Shown one piece after another: positions 49,030 through 62,000 of a stretch of 64,000 bases of DNA. The notes under the pieces were generated by a model. The model worked only from the letters and a program-made list of their open reading frames with translations. It searched no databases and had not been told where the DNA came from. This DNA is from Trochalopteron elliotii (Eukaryota > Chordata > Aves > Passeriformes > Leiothrichidae), in the NCBI GenBank assembly GCA_024734555.1, contig JANPWX010000077.1:1182999-1246998 (forward strand), in the 5' to 3' direction. Both the position numbers and the translations under genes were made by a program. The first letter of the stretch is position 1. Each line of letters starts with the position of its first letter.

Positions 49030-49700
49030 CGAGAACACCCTGATCTTTACTGGCTGCCAGATGGTCACCAAGACACTTTCTCACTCCCCTCTCTCAATAG
49101 AACGACTGAGGGAGAAAGTTTTTAGGTTAAGATATAGAATGGGAAATCACTCATAATTAGTGACACAATTAGTGTCACAGGCAAAAGACACTCAACATGG
49201 GGAAGTTAATTTAATTTTTTCCATTGACATAGATTTGGATAGTGAAGACTAAATTAGGAGAACATCTCTAACTACCTAATTCATCCTGTGTTCAGCTTTA
49301 CTCCTTCACTAGACTCTTTTACCTACCTTCTCCTGAGAGGGGTAGGATAAATGGAGAATATGGTTTAAGGTTAGTCCCTAAAAGTTTCTCTCTGGTGCTT
49401 CTTCCTCCTTATATTTTTCATCTGCTTCAGTGTAGGTTCTCACCATTAGTTGAAATCCTTAGGAAAAAAATCTGCTCAAACATGGATCTGCTGTGGGCCA
49501 CAGTTGCTCTCAAGAGAATTTGATTCAGTATAGCCTTTCTTTGGGTCACTGTTCCTTGAGGAAGTACTCTCCACAGGCTGCAGGGAAATACCTGCTCCAA
49601 TGACTGAAATAGCCACCCTTCCTTCCAACCGGCAGAGAAGGTACTTCAGCATTGTGATGAAAATTAGGAGCCTCAGCAAAGTCTTATCTTTATTTTCTTT
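49030..49700 (-). mobile_element. LTR, family B, abutting the CR1 tail
   Basis: Plus-strand text 'ccctgatctttactggctgc', 'ggtcaccaagacactttctc', 'gttaagatatagaatgggaa' and 'ggcaaaagacactcaacatg' is the complement of the 3' half of family B (compare 11112-11664 and 15765-16952). Later blocks 'ccacaggctgcagggaaata' and 'cctgctccaatgac' also fit. The outermost bases of both ends are degraded and I see no TSD. It begins directly where the CR1 octamer tail stops. Confidence 0.75.
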
Positions 49701-49776
49701 AGGAGCTCTTTCTAAGCAAAGCCTGTCACCCTCAGCCTGTGCCTGAGCTACAGTTCAGCTGTGTTATAATCATGTC

Positions 49777-50422
49777 TGTAATAGATGTGATTATAAATTC
49801 GTGCAATTAAAACATAGAAGGAAGTTATAGCAGATGATAGAATGTATATTTTCTATAACCCTGTGAGTATAAAAAGTAACCTTGATTCCCGGACTGGGAG
49901 GGGCGTTCACCAAATACCAGGACATGCTTTGTATACAAACTAACATCTCGATTTACACCAGAAAGGAGGGTGGCTTGCCAGGATGTAGCTCCTTGAGCTA
50001 ATCAGATCTTGGGCACCCGGACCATCAACCCACCATCAACCCACCATCAACACATCGACACCCATTTCAAGGGTGGACCCTGCATTTGACGACATCATCA
50101 TCCCAAAGGAGGATTCCTGGAAAGTCCTTTCAGACTCGGCCCAGCACCAGGACATCTGTTCAGGGTTCATCATCAAGTGAAAGACTGGGCTTGAATTTGG
50201 AAAACACAATACCTCTGCTGCCGGGAGGCACAAAATACAGTATAAGAACTCGGACTCAAACCCCAGCAAATCGTGGAACAGTACGAGATAGCAACCCTGC
50301 TGTCAGTTGGCTGTTTCACCCAACATTCGAATGTTGTTCCCTGTGGCTGTCCCAGATAGATTTAAAATGGAAAAATAAAATTTATTCTTTATATCTGATT
50401 GGCTAATTGATCATTTGCAACA
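49777..50422 (+). mobile_element. Solo LTR with perfect 5-bp TSD ATGTC
   Basis: It starts TGTAATAGATGTG and ends ...CATTTGCAACA. ATGTC at 49772-49776 recurs exactly at 50423-50427. AATAAA at 50374-50379 marks the plus strand as sense, with TATAAG at 50241-50246 about 130 bp upstream; another TATAAAAA lies near 49868. The blocks 'gattcccggactgggagg', 'gacgacatcatcatcccaaa', 'ggcccagcaccaggacatct' and 'gatagatttaaaatgg' match an avian LTR family I recall. Several CpGs are retained, so the copy is among the younger ones. An 11-bp unit is repeated three times at 50021-50053. Frames on both strands (50036-50406) are chance. Confidence 0.88.
50021..50053. repeat. Three tandem 11-bp units in the LTR
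   Basis: Three consecutive ACCATCAACCC-type units; the first two are identical and the third ends in AC. Confidence 0.88.
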
Positions 50423-50427
50423 ATGTC

Positions 50428-53400
50428 TATCCATGCACTTCATTGATCTGCACCCCTGACAGGTGTGTTTGGCTTCTCACTACAAATGTGACCCATAGTC
50501 CAGGCTTGGAGCCCCTGCTGGTTGCCTCCCTGTGCCTGCCTGCTCCCTTGGCAGGAGCACCTTCCCTGCTGAACCAAGCATCCACTGCAGGCAGTACCTG
50601 GCCCCCAGGGAGCAGCCAGCCTACACTACACAGAATTGTATGTTTGCATATCATTGACTAGTTATAAAAAAATGCATTTAACCCGCAAACTGAATTTTCC
50701 ATTGTAACAAAGACACTGATGCAAAAGACATCCTAAAAGAAAAGTTAAATGTGATACTAGAGAGCTCTATGTAGTTTTTGGAGGTAGCTGTTTCAGAACA
50801 GCTGCATTTTCCCCTAACATTTTCTGAGCAATCAGATTTCCATTCAGGCTGAATTACCTATCACCTTTGTGTGTTCCTGGTATGTGTACCTTGAGGCAAG
50901 ACTGACTCAAAGACTCATCATTGATTGTCCTGGGAAAGCCAAATGACACTCAAATGACAGTGATAGAATGAGCAAAAAATGGTGTGGAATCCAACAAGGC
51001 AATCACACTGATTGCTTGAGAAGCTCGCATTTTTTATGATTTTTTGTTTTTCCATGAGTAGAACAAAATTTCATATCTACATGCTTTCGTTGACCAAAAA
51101 AAGATTCACTTTCAGGGATGGGTGTGGGCTGCAGAGAGTCCACAGCCTGGGATGGAGAATTTTATGGCATTTAAAATGTTAGCTTTACTATTGTAATTCT
51201 ATTTCTATGGACATACACTGATGGTCTAATATATTATTTATTTCTTAGATACCTTCAAAGATGAGACAAAATATGTCTGTTTGCCACAATAAAAAAAAGT
51301 TAGCATGTCTTCATGCTGTTAGACTTGTGTCTAGCTAAAGTTATGTAAAAACAATCTCAGGATGAAAACTTCAGGCTTACATCCCACTATGGCATGACAC
51401 ATAAACTTGCATGGTTTTAGCCTTTTGGTGGGTCAGATAGTCCCCAAGACCTGTCAAAAATTGGCTGACTTTCTAGCATTACCTTTGACAGCAATTTTTG
51501 CATGTTAAGCTAATGAAATTTCTTTGTACTCAACAGCAGAAAAAAGGCTCTACATTTGAAAGTGTAAGATATCACCCATTTCAGCCTCCAATACTCTCGG
51601 GAAAAAAATTCTATAGCTCCTTCTTATGTCCTTCCCACACCTATTACTACCAAATGTAATCAAATCTAATATATTCATTCAATCTACTCATTATCATACT
51701 GCAACACACTATTCTTGCCTCAGGATGAGGGAATTGAGAGTAAACGGCAGCTCTGCTTCACACCTAGCCAGAGCTCTGCTAGGACAAGTGAGAAACCATT
51801 TTAATTTTATTTTCATGAAATGCTACCAAAAAAAGGGAAAACTATACAGTATTTATATAAGTTCCCTAGTATCGGTTTTGCTATTCATATTCACTAGGTG
51901 AAAATTATCTTTACAGCCTTTTGAAGCCTAAAAAATCCTTATGATACTTCTGGTTTGAGTTGCAGCTATTTTTTTATTAATCTGAGCTTTTTTGGCTTTG
52001 GCTTCTGTACATTATCTAAAGCTTGCACAGCCAGCTGGCCTGAGGAATAGAGAAAAACTCATTAGAACATGCAAAGTATATGCCTGGCATCACCATTTCA
52101 ATTCCTGCATGATCAGCTCACAATCTACAAAGAAATTTCAGGAGGACTTTGTTGCCAGGACACCGCAGGAGATGGGAACTGTGCCACAAGAGGTCAAAGA
52201 CAATCTAGCTAAGGGTTAGTTTTCTGGGTACAAATGAATAATCTGCTGCTCTTGCTAAATACCTACCAAATTATATGGCAAAACCTTAACCATCAAACCT
52301 TTGCCTTTGAATTACTGCTTTTAGCAGACTTACTTTTTAGCAGGCTAATTCTCAAACGTGGATGGGGAGAATATAAAGGTCTTTCTGAGTATTAAATAGA
52401 AAATGATCAGGAGGATTCAGGTAGTTGCTTTATTCCTGGCAACTGAATCAAGACAAAACTATATAAAGGATAGCTTCTGATTGTCTTGGAATTTTTGGGG
52501 GGAAAAAAGTCTTAAAAAGAAACAAAAATACTGTTCCTACTCACTTCAAACAAGTCCCAACAAATTTCACAGATGCTGAAATAAGGTCTAAGACTTGGGA
52601 ATGATTCGATTAAATTGGACTTTTAAAGTTTTGGAAATATAGGCTGTCTTTAGTCAGCTGCTATTAAGAGATACTGGGACTATCTGGTTCAGTACAGCAG
52701 CAGTGGTTAGCAAGCAGATATTTCCCTAAAATGTTAGCATTTTTCAATCATTTCAACATCCTTCATTGTGTCTATACTACTAGTAAGGGAGTTACTCTCA
52801 GAAACTAGCACACTCTGGTTTATACTCCTTATTTATGAAACAGGAATATTTTATCTGTTTCTGGCATGGAATGTCATTGAGACATTCAGCCTTCCAAGCA
52901 TTTTCCAGATATGATAGGGAGGGAACTGGCACTGGCCAGGGTTATTTCTCATACTAACTTTAGAAGGAGTCTATTTTGGATGCAAAGAAAGAAGTATAAT
53001 CTGTTTGTAAATATAATTTTGCTATGTTTGCTTGTATCCAAGGCAATATTAGGGTTTGAGCCTTTACAGTTTTCTGTATAGCTCACTCTGCAGTCATTAA
53101 AAAAACAATGCATCCCTGAATGTTGCTATTCTCATCCCCATACCCTGGCCACCTGTCGGAGACTCTCAGTGTTGCAGTTATACAGCTACACATCCTTCAA
53201 TTCCATTAGGCATGTTCATTTTGGAAATGTTACAGATGTTGGAGATTTTTTTTCCCCAGTATACCAAAAGAGTAAGCAGAGGAATTGTTTTATTTTTTTA
53301 TTTATTAGTGCACTAGCAATATAATTTGAATTTTTACATGAAAAGAAAAGCAAAACAAAACACAAGAAAAACAAACGCCAAAACCTGAAAAACACAGCTT

Positions 53401-54333
53401 TCTTTAAGTGGAAGACAGGAGAAATACAATCTGAAATACACCTATCTGCCCCAGTTATCAACCCTGTTTTCAACACAATTTCTCCAAAACCCCCTCCCAT
53501 ATCTTTCTTCAGGACTGCCTTAGTCCAAGTGTTGACCACAAACAAGGCATTCTATCAAGATCACAGTTTTATAAATTAAATTACTCCTAGAAATATATTG
53601 CCTTAAAATTTCTTTAAATTTGAATTAATTTTTTTGAAACCTATTGTATTACAATATTGTGTTTATTTCTTCTGCACCTCATATTTTGGAGATGCCATTT
53701 TACATATTTCCACAGCAATCCCATTCATTCTCAGAAAATGAGAGGGGCCTTTGATGTGGAATATAATTCATACTTATTTTAAGACTTAAACCTATTTATC
53801 TAAATTTAAAATAATGATAATAATAAAAGAAATAAATCCAGTAAAGATAGACTGTTCTCTTTATCTTGCTCATTACTTCTTTGATTTCTTCTCTTCCTTG
53901 CTATTCAAATGGCATGAAGGCAATGGGATAGTTACTTCTGGGTAAGTCAGCAGCTTATGCAGGAACACCAGTCAGAATTTCTTTAAGTTGTATTGAAAGC
54001 AGGCAACCTGTTTTTCTCCTTTCTCCTTCACCTCTCAAAATTATGACATTTCCAGTGTTATAACATTCATTTAAAAAATTGCAGTTGTTTTAAGAGCTAT
54101 TCTTAAATATGGAATCCAGATGGTCATATTGGAATGGGAAGATATTAAAAGGACATTGGCATATGTTCCCACTATCTACTTAAACACTGCTGAAAGTTAT
54201 GCCTATGTCTATACATAAAATAAAGTTATGTAATATCAGATCCTTATTTATATAGCTGTCACATACATCGCAGCCTGACCAGGACCATGACCATACATCA
54301 CCCTGAAAACAATTATATATTAGTCCTATGTAA
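50428..54333. other. Unique-looking DNA
   Basis: No gene or transposable element recognised. An A-rich/AAAAC patch at 53338-53395 may be an old tail. Frames such as 51626-51901 and 53216-53545 lack domains. Confidence 0.5.
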
Positions 54334-54389
54334 GCAAAAACAAAAACAAAAACAAAAACAAAAACAAAAACAAAAACAAAAACAAAACA

Positions 54390-54420
<31 letters not shown>

Positions 54421-54437
54421 CAAAACCAAAAAAAAAT
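54334..54437. repeat. (CAAAAA)n hexanucleotide microsatellite
   Basis: About 17 units of CAAAAA, shortening to CAAAA toward the right end. All six frames through it are open and produce KQKQKQ or FCFCFV repeats, which are artefacts. It lies about 95 bp left of the next LTR. Confidence 0.95.
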
Positions 54438-54530
54438 TAGAAAGGGTGCTGGAAGCATTCATAGATTTTCCCTCTCTTTCCTTCATCTTTTCCAAATTTT
54501 AAGACCATTGGTTGGACTAAACAGTCTTCA

Positions 54531-55120
54531 TGCCATGGCTTAACCCCAGCCACCAACTAAGCACCACACAGTTGCTTGCTAATTCTCCCCTGGCTGCTCA
54601 CTCACTCTTCTGGGGATTGGGAAAAGAATCAGAGAAAGAAAAATGAGAAAACTCATAGGTTAAGATAAAGATGGTTTAATAGGTAAAGCAAAAGCTGTGT
54701 GCACAAGCAAAGCAAAATAAGGAATTCATTCACCACTTCCCTAGGGCAGACAAGTGTTCAGCCATCTCCAGGAAAGCAGGGCTGCATCACATGTAATGGT
54801 GACTTGGGAAGACAAACACCATCACTCTGAATGCCCCCGCACCCTTCCTTCTCCTTCCCCTGGGATTATACGCTGAGCATGATGCCATGTGTTACAGAAT
54901 ATCCCTTTGGCTGGTTGGGGTCAACTGTCCCAACTGTGTGCATCCCTCACCTTCTCACTGGTGAAGTGGTGTGAGGCAAAAAAGGCCTTGGCTCTGTGTA
55001 AGCCCTGCTCAGCAATAACTGAAAGATCCCTGTGGTGTCAACTCTGTTTGCAGCATAAATCCAAAATACAGCCCCTTACCAGTTTCTATGAAGAAAATTA
55101 CCCCAGGCAAAACTAGGACA
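54531..55120 (-). mobile_element. Solo LTR, ERVL-like family A, perfect TSD CTTCA
   Basis: Plus-strand start TGCCATGGCTTAACCCC and end CAAAACTAGGACA are the complement of the family A ends. CTTCA at 54526-54530 recurs exactly at 55121-55125. The copy is nearly full length (590 bp) and keeps all blocks: 'caactaagcaccacacagtt', 'ggttaagataaagatggttt', 'gcagacaagtgttcagccat', 'ggaagacaaacaccatcact', 'gctgagcatgatgccatgtg', 'gaatatccctttggctggtt' and 'tgctcagcaataactgaaag'. It is the best-preserved copy of its family in the window. The 75-codon frame at 54889-55116 is chance. Confidence 0.93.
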
Positions 55121-55125
55121 CTTCA

Positions 55126-58100
55126 AATGATTAACTTCTGGAAAGAACCATCCTAGTATTAAACTCTTGCACCAGGACATACGTATATACAGACTACTTA
55201 GGTATATATATCAGAATACTAAAGATGACTACTTCTGCTTTTCTGGAAGAGTAAAAAGATAGTACAGAGTAATCAGTGATGCCATTCCAAGTGTGATGAT
55301 GGGAGAAAATCAGAAGACATGAATTGACAAACATTTTGAGGTCAGAAGGAAAACAAGTGTGGAACTTGCCACATTTCAGGAAGCTTTTATTGCAGAATGA
55401 AATAAGGCATAGTCCTTTTTTTTTTCCTTTTTTCCCATATTAATGATTGAACCCCAATAATATTGACTCTGAGACTTTGGTATACTCCTTTTCTCTTCTG
55501 TCTCTTTCTATCAAAATAAAAAGGAAATATTCTTCCTCACTGCAGAGACAGTAATTCAAACAATGTATCAGACAGCAGTGAAAAAGAACCTGAGAAATAT
55601 AGCACATATAAACTGTATTTGCAGACATGGGAATGCATATAAAAATAATTATTTTATAATTGTATTTCAAGGCTGAAGTTTTTGAAGAATAAATTGACTT
55701 ATCTTTACAGGCATTTTTATATACCATTTTCTACAATTGCACCACAGACTAAAGCTGAAGTAGGTTCCCTTGAGAAAAAGGTTCTCTGTCAGGATGAGGA
55801 TGTGCTTTTCTGACAGATTTAACAAAACTTACTAACTTTACTGACAGGGTTAAGGAGAAGTGGTCATTTCTTGTATAGTCTGGGACTTCAGCAAGCCAAA
55901 AAAGGGATAAGAACAAATGTGCCCCCTGTAAGAAAAAAGCCTGAGAGAAATAGAAGGAAAGCTCTTTTATAGTAATGATTCCCTAGGCTGCTAAGCAGAA
56001 AATGTCTTTTTTTGAGACCTCAGTCTAAGAGATGCACAAAGAACTTCACAGCATGCATGCAGGATTATACATGACAGTTGTTTAAGTCCATCTGCATTTT
56101 TATATTCTCCTTGTGAGGTGATCTGACACCCCATTCCACACGCCAATAAATCCTTACAGATTGCATAGTAAGTACAAACCAGAAAAAAATAAAGTAATAA
56201 TATTGGTACTACTATCACTCACAGCTGTTGCAGGAAGGTAACTGGAAGCCAAAGAAAGAAGTGAAACAGAGGTGACTATTGTTATAAGTAATACTGTGGC
56301 AGACACTGCTGATATTTGATTTAATTTATTACTTTTTACATCTTCTTCTCCCCTCATGTTAATATCTAAAAGGTACCATTGTTCTACTTCTATTATCGCT
56401 GTTTTCTGTGTAAATAGTTATTGCAGTGTCAGATGGGTAAAGAACCTTTTATCTATTAAAATGCTCAATATATTAAAATAAATTGTTGTTTGAAACTACC
56501 TCTTTGGCTTCAAAAATAATGTTGTACCCTACAGATATACAGTAAGTCAGTGAATCAAAATTCACCTTGCATCCATTTAATGGTTTAAAATAAGTTTCTT
56601 CTGTAGCCGTTTTAAAGATTTAAGGGGAGAGAGAATAATAGTATGCCCTTGTAGGTATTTTTCTGAGTCTAATCAATATTGTGGAATGACATTTCTTTAA
56701 AAAAAGACACTTGTGAAATTTTATACCATTCTTTTGTTTTAAGGATTGACTGACTATATAAAATACCTAGCCAAGGCTGTCCTTTTACAGGTAAACACAC
56801 CTTAAAAAAAAGGGAAAATTTTGGTGTCTCTGCCTTGAATATGGACAATTACCCAGAAAATACTTAACATGTAATATTTGAATTAAACTGTCAGAATAGA
56901 ACATTAAATAAAATGAATGCACAGGACTATTTTTATTTAGATACTTGAACATTTTACGATACCAAGCCATACAAGAAGTTTATTGGCAGAATGGTTTCTG
57001 GTAGCACTCGAAGGTAAAGAGCTGCCCCAATAACGCTGTTCAGTAGGCATTGGTTTGGGTTTTTTCACAATGCATCTAAATATAGCTAATGACCACAAAA
57101 CGTGCAAATGAAGATATGAGTAAATGTATATAAATTATGCTAGAGTACATCAAACTCTAAAATTCCCATTGGCTGCTTTTCATAAATGGATTATGGTGGC
57201 CTTGTAGCAATCTCCAGTACTCAGCTTTCAGAGCCTGGCTAAAATCTGCTGTTGAAAAAATCAGGTGGCCACTCAGCAGAATCCTAGGAAAGACTTGGAG
57301 CTGCACTGGTGGGAGCCATTGCACATGCAGTGTAGAAGACTGTATCCACATCTGTTTAAAGTCAGTCAAAAGAAATAAGAAATTTAAGGATTAAAATTAG
57401 CAGAGCTGTTTTAGACATCTACCGTAGGCCGAGGTGATTCACGACCTAAAGATGTCTATCTCTCCCTATTCCTTTTAAGTAGAGGTCAACACAGACATCT
57501 CAAAGGTCTGGTTTCATAGTCCTCTTCTTCCACACTCCTCTCATTTCAAATCTATGAAAGAACATCTTCACAAATTCCATACCTATTAATTTTAAAATCC
57601 AGGCATTCTCCAACCATGTCCTTTCTAGTGACCCTGACAATTTGGAGGTAGCATTTAGAAAACCGCCAGACCTTCACAACTGAACACATCATCAGGAGAC
57701 ATATTTAATTCTCCAAGAACATAGAAATTCAGAAATATTGAATTTTATTTGCAGAAGGACTCAGCATTGAGTATGAATTTTCTGACTGAAAACAGGGTGA
57801 CTGTGGTATTTCAGCAAGATGTGAGAGTTAGTATTTTGAATTTATGAACACAGACTCTTCATTGGGATGGTAAGTAGGCAAGCAGCCAGTTCCACTAGAG
57901 GCTTACAGCTAAGCACCAGTGGTGAGATAATTCTGAACTGGCATGGAAATCTGGATCCAGTTCATGCTCCTCTGAGAGCCTGTGGCAGTCAGAAGGCTGC
58001 CACCTAAAATTATTTTTATAGCTGAATGGTAATTGTTAGGGAAAGTGTTAGGTCAGATCCTTCACAAACTCACATGAGATCCTGTAAAAGGTTGTTAGAT

Positions 58101-58829
58101 GTTAACAGGCTATTTATGGTTAGCACCTTGGTCTACCTTTACAGTCTCCAGAAGGAAAGTGGCAGATTATATTCTCTAAACACTCCTTCTCAATTACGTC
58201 TCTGTGCTTGGCCAGGAGACAGCTTTTGATAAATACACTCTCAGTTTTCAGGCAAAATGCCAACATAAGCAAAAATGTTCTTACCTTTTCTCGTAACTCA
58301 AGATGTGTTTGTAGCACCTTTATTTTTGGGTTTTTCTTTGTGACTAGTGATAAATACTGGACTGTATTTTGAAAATTAATATAAATTCCTAATATGAATA
58401 TGAATGCCTTATATTATAGGGATTGGACATCACAGTAGGGGAGACTGATGATTACTTATCAAACATTTTTTTTAGAATCTACATTAATCTGAGTTGTTGC
58501 AGCACAAATATCTAACAAGAAAATTAATAAATCATGGGAGATATAAGAGAAAACTTCTGACTACCAATAAACTAAAGGATGCAAAGGAAACACCAGTCAA
58601 ATTAATTGGTTGCAGCTCATAGGGTTTGTCTGCAGGTGTTTGATCCAGAAACAATCCTGTTTCTTGATATCTGTTGGTAGAATTAAAGAATATTTTGCTT
58701 TTTCAGTGTCAGTGAAATGTATGCAATAAGGACTTTCGAGTCTATCAAATGTGAGAAGCTTATATGCAGCAGATTTAAGTGAAAATGTTTTCATTAATAG
58801 CAGTTTTTAATACAGTAGCTTAAGTTTCA
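55126..58829. other. AT-rich unique-looking DNA
   Basis: No gene or transposable element recognised. Confidence 0.5.
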
Positions 58830-59005
58830 GTCAGGAGCTGAGATAGTCCAAACACAAATGCCCTGTCCCAAGAAACATTCAAGGTTAGGATAGAATGGGC
58901 TCTGAACAATCTGATCTAGTTGAAGATGTCCCTGATCAGAGGAGGTGAGGTTGGAATATGTGGACTTTAAAGGTCCCTTTTGACCCAAACCATTCTGTGA
59001 GTCAA
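58830..59005 (+). mobile_element. CR1 LINE 3' UTR tail, diverged
   Basis: CR1 tail blocks 'gggctctgaacaatctgatc' (near 58898), 'aagatgtccctgatcagagg' (near 58923), 'ctttaaaggtcccttttgac' (near 58965) and 'ccaaaccattctgtgagtca' (near 58985). Everything 5' of the last ~150 bp is missing. Confidence 0.85.
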
Positions 59006-62000
59006 TGATAAACTAATTAGGAAAAGGGGAACTGTCAAGGAATGCTTAAAATGACACATGCTTTCCCCTTCTGTTGTATCTATTTTTTTTTCTTTCCTTG
59101 TCTTTTTATTCTTCATTTATAAATTATGATTGATAAGACCTGCAGTCCTCTCCATTGGGTTCTTCACTGCTCAGCACTGCCAGACCTGCCCACCACATGA
59201 AGCTGTTATAGGAATGGCCATGCTGCAGAAGGAACACGAGCTGGTTGCTGTTTTCATTTGTGCTGGGCACACATGTTCAATGGACCATTAACATGGACCA
59301 GCTCCTCTCTCAGCTCTCCTCTGGCATCAGAGTGGCCACAAGGGAAGAGAACAGAACAACTCCTCTGTGCTGGATCGGCAGCTGAAGTGTCCTGAAGAGA
59401 AAATGTTTGCTCTTGGACATGACCAACAACCATTTGGCTCACAGTAAGAATCTGAGCAGAAAGCACAGAATAATGCTGAAGCAGATATGAGATGTGCCAA
59501 ATGGTTCAGCTTCCCCACAGTCTGATTGTTTGAAAAAATTCCCTTTCGGCATACAGAAACACTCACTCTGGAGGTTTCAGTTTCCCTGTATAAAGTACAT
59601 TAATTGCTTATGCTGTCAGGTCTTCTATGTCAGCAAAATGCCAAATTCTGTGAAAAATGCAGCAACTTAATGCTGCATTTTAATTACATGGGAAGTATTA
59701 TGAAAAAATCCAATCTCTTTGGAAATAGTATGAAACTTTCCATAAACATCTCAAAAATTTGGCCTTTAGGTCAGAGTTAGGTTTCTCTGGTTGGTTGAGT
59801 TTTTCTCTTCAGATAGTATTTAATGAAATAAAGTTCTTATGGGATATTTTTCCCATGAAAGAATGTATTCTTTTAATATTCATGATTTCTTTTTCAGTGA
59901 CTCTTACTAGAAAAGCTTTGTAGAAGTCCATAACTCTGAGAACTTTTCAACCCAAAAATTTTTCCACAACTCTTTGCATCTTCTTTTCACCTAAAAAAAT
60001 GAGATGTCATAATAAAGGTAAGAGAATAAAGGTAAGAGTTTCTAAAGTTCACAATCAACTTCCTTGCAATAAGCTCACTTGCAATCAACTCAAACTTTAT
60101 GTCTAATCTTTGTATGGTTAATAAATATCTAAATGTTTTCAAGTTCTGTGTTGATCCAACAGATTTAACAATGTAGGTGTACACAAGATCTTTGTGTGTC
60201 TTTTCTTGGATCAGAAAATGTCTTGGGTTTGAAAAATGCCCAACATAAGAATTCCATGGACTTTGGAGCTTAGTGCTATTAAAATAACCTGTATTAGTAG
60301 AATATCTGAATGCCTAGGATCAGGATCTTTATCACATTAGTGATATTTACAGCTTTACAATATCTGTTGCTTTAATGAGAGTAAACAACTCCCACCAGAT
60401 ACAGCTGAAGCCTCATAACATAGGCAATTGTATAATCAGCCAAAACCTTTGAAAATCTTGGACTTAATCCTGTCCTTATTTGCCTTAATTAAATCATCTA
60501 GTTGTGAAAGGTGATATCCAACATTCTGAGCGTCAAAATCACGCAGTTTTTAACCATGATCATCCAGTCAGGAACATCTAGCCTGGACTTTGAACTTCAC
60601 AATCAAGGGGAATATATATGCTGATATATAAACAACCAGTCTGTACTTGCAGATACAGTGTCTTAAAATTATTGATTTAAGAGCCTAATAGGAACCATCC
60701 TAAAATTTGGTTCTAAAGGCAGGGTTTCAATATAAGTACAGCAAGTATTTCACTTCTGAAAATCAAAACCTAAGTTTGGAAGTCAGGCACCTAAAAACTA
60801 AAATAACATATAAAATGATATATTAAAAAAAAATTCTGTCTGATCTGCCAAGTGGAACTACCTAAAACACAGAGAATATATGACTCAAAAATTTAGTAAA
60901 TGAATTATCAACAGGGGAAAATGTAATTATCCAGGAAAATTACTTTGTTTATTTAAAACTCTGAACCTGAATACTCCTTCAAACTAAACTAAATACCTGA
61001 ATTTGATTTTTATATTCTTTACCTTGGAGAAACTAATTGGAGTTCTACTACTCTGTGAAATGCTTGTCTTTTCCCATTAAGTACAGAGAAAGCAGTGTAA
61101 GGGTTTTTTAAATTTGTCAGGATAACAAATTAATTTTAAATTGTCAGGATGAACTGAAGGCCTAGGAGTGTGAAAATGTAGCTATATGCAAAGCCAGAAT
61201 GGTTTTGGTTTTGACAGAGATCAGCAGCTGGATTTTTCTCACAACTAGGCCTCTTTATGTTTAAGAAACTATGCATTGTTACTAGTAAGTACATATTTCT
61301 GTACAGGCCCAAAGTATCAGCTGCATGTCTGGGCTAAAATTATTCCTCAGAGTGTGAGCTTGTCCTTTTCTGCATAAACTGAGGCATTGATTGTATCCAA
61401 TGGCCTTTTCTGTATTGTGTTCCGATGTATCTGGTAAAGTCAGAAATATATTTCTGCTGGACAATCCTCCAGGTCTCTTTGATAGGCACAAAAAATACCC
61501 AGCAATATGCTGAAGATACCTAGTAGCTGTGAAGCTGGAGAGGTTGACACATTGGAATCTGCAGAAATATATAAAGAAATAAATTACATCTACGCTATAA
61601 TAATTATAAGCATAAAAAGTAAATCAGTATCTATTAAGTATACTGGAAACAGGGACTTAAAGTCAGAACCTGCTCTTTGCTGCTCCTAGGCTTCGCTCCT
61701 GAATTACAGAGACAAGTCCTTTTCTCTGCATTGGCTTTTGCCATGAGGAATTTTGAATTTCTTTTTCAATGTTTCATAGCCACAATAGGAATGTAGAGTG
61801 ACATAATGACAGAGAAATTCACAGGATGATGATTATAGAATAATGTAATGCAAATTTGGACTCTTATAGGTCTCTCATTCCTTAAGTGGATATTTGGTCC
61901 ATGAATATATTCCATAAAAAGAGCAGGAGTTATCAGCAGCTTTTCAAAAAGCAAGAGTCTGTAACTATGGTCAGTCATTTCTTCTTGGTGTGTGTGTATA

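Noticed and set aside
54180..54502. Open frames encoding FCFCFV or KQKQKQ repeats
   Set aside because: Direct products of the (CAAAAA)n microsatellite.
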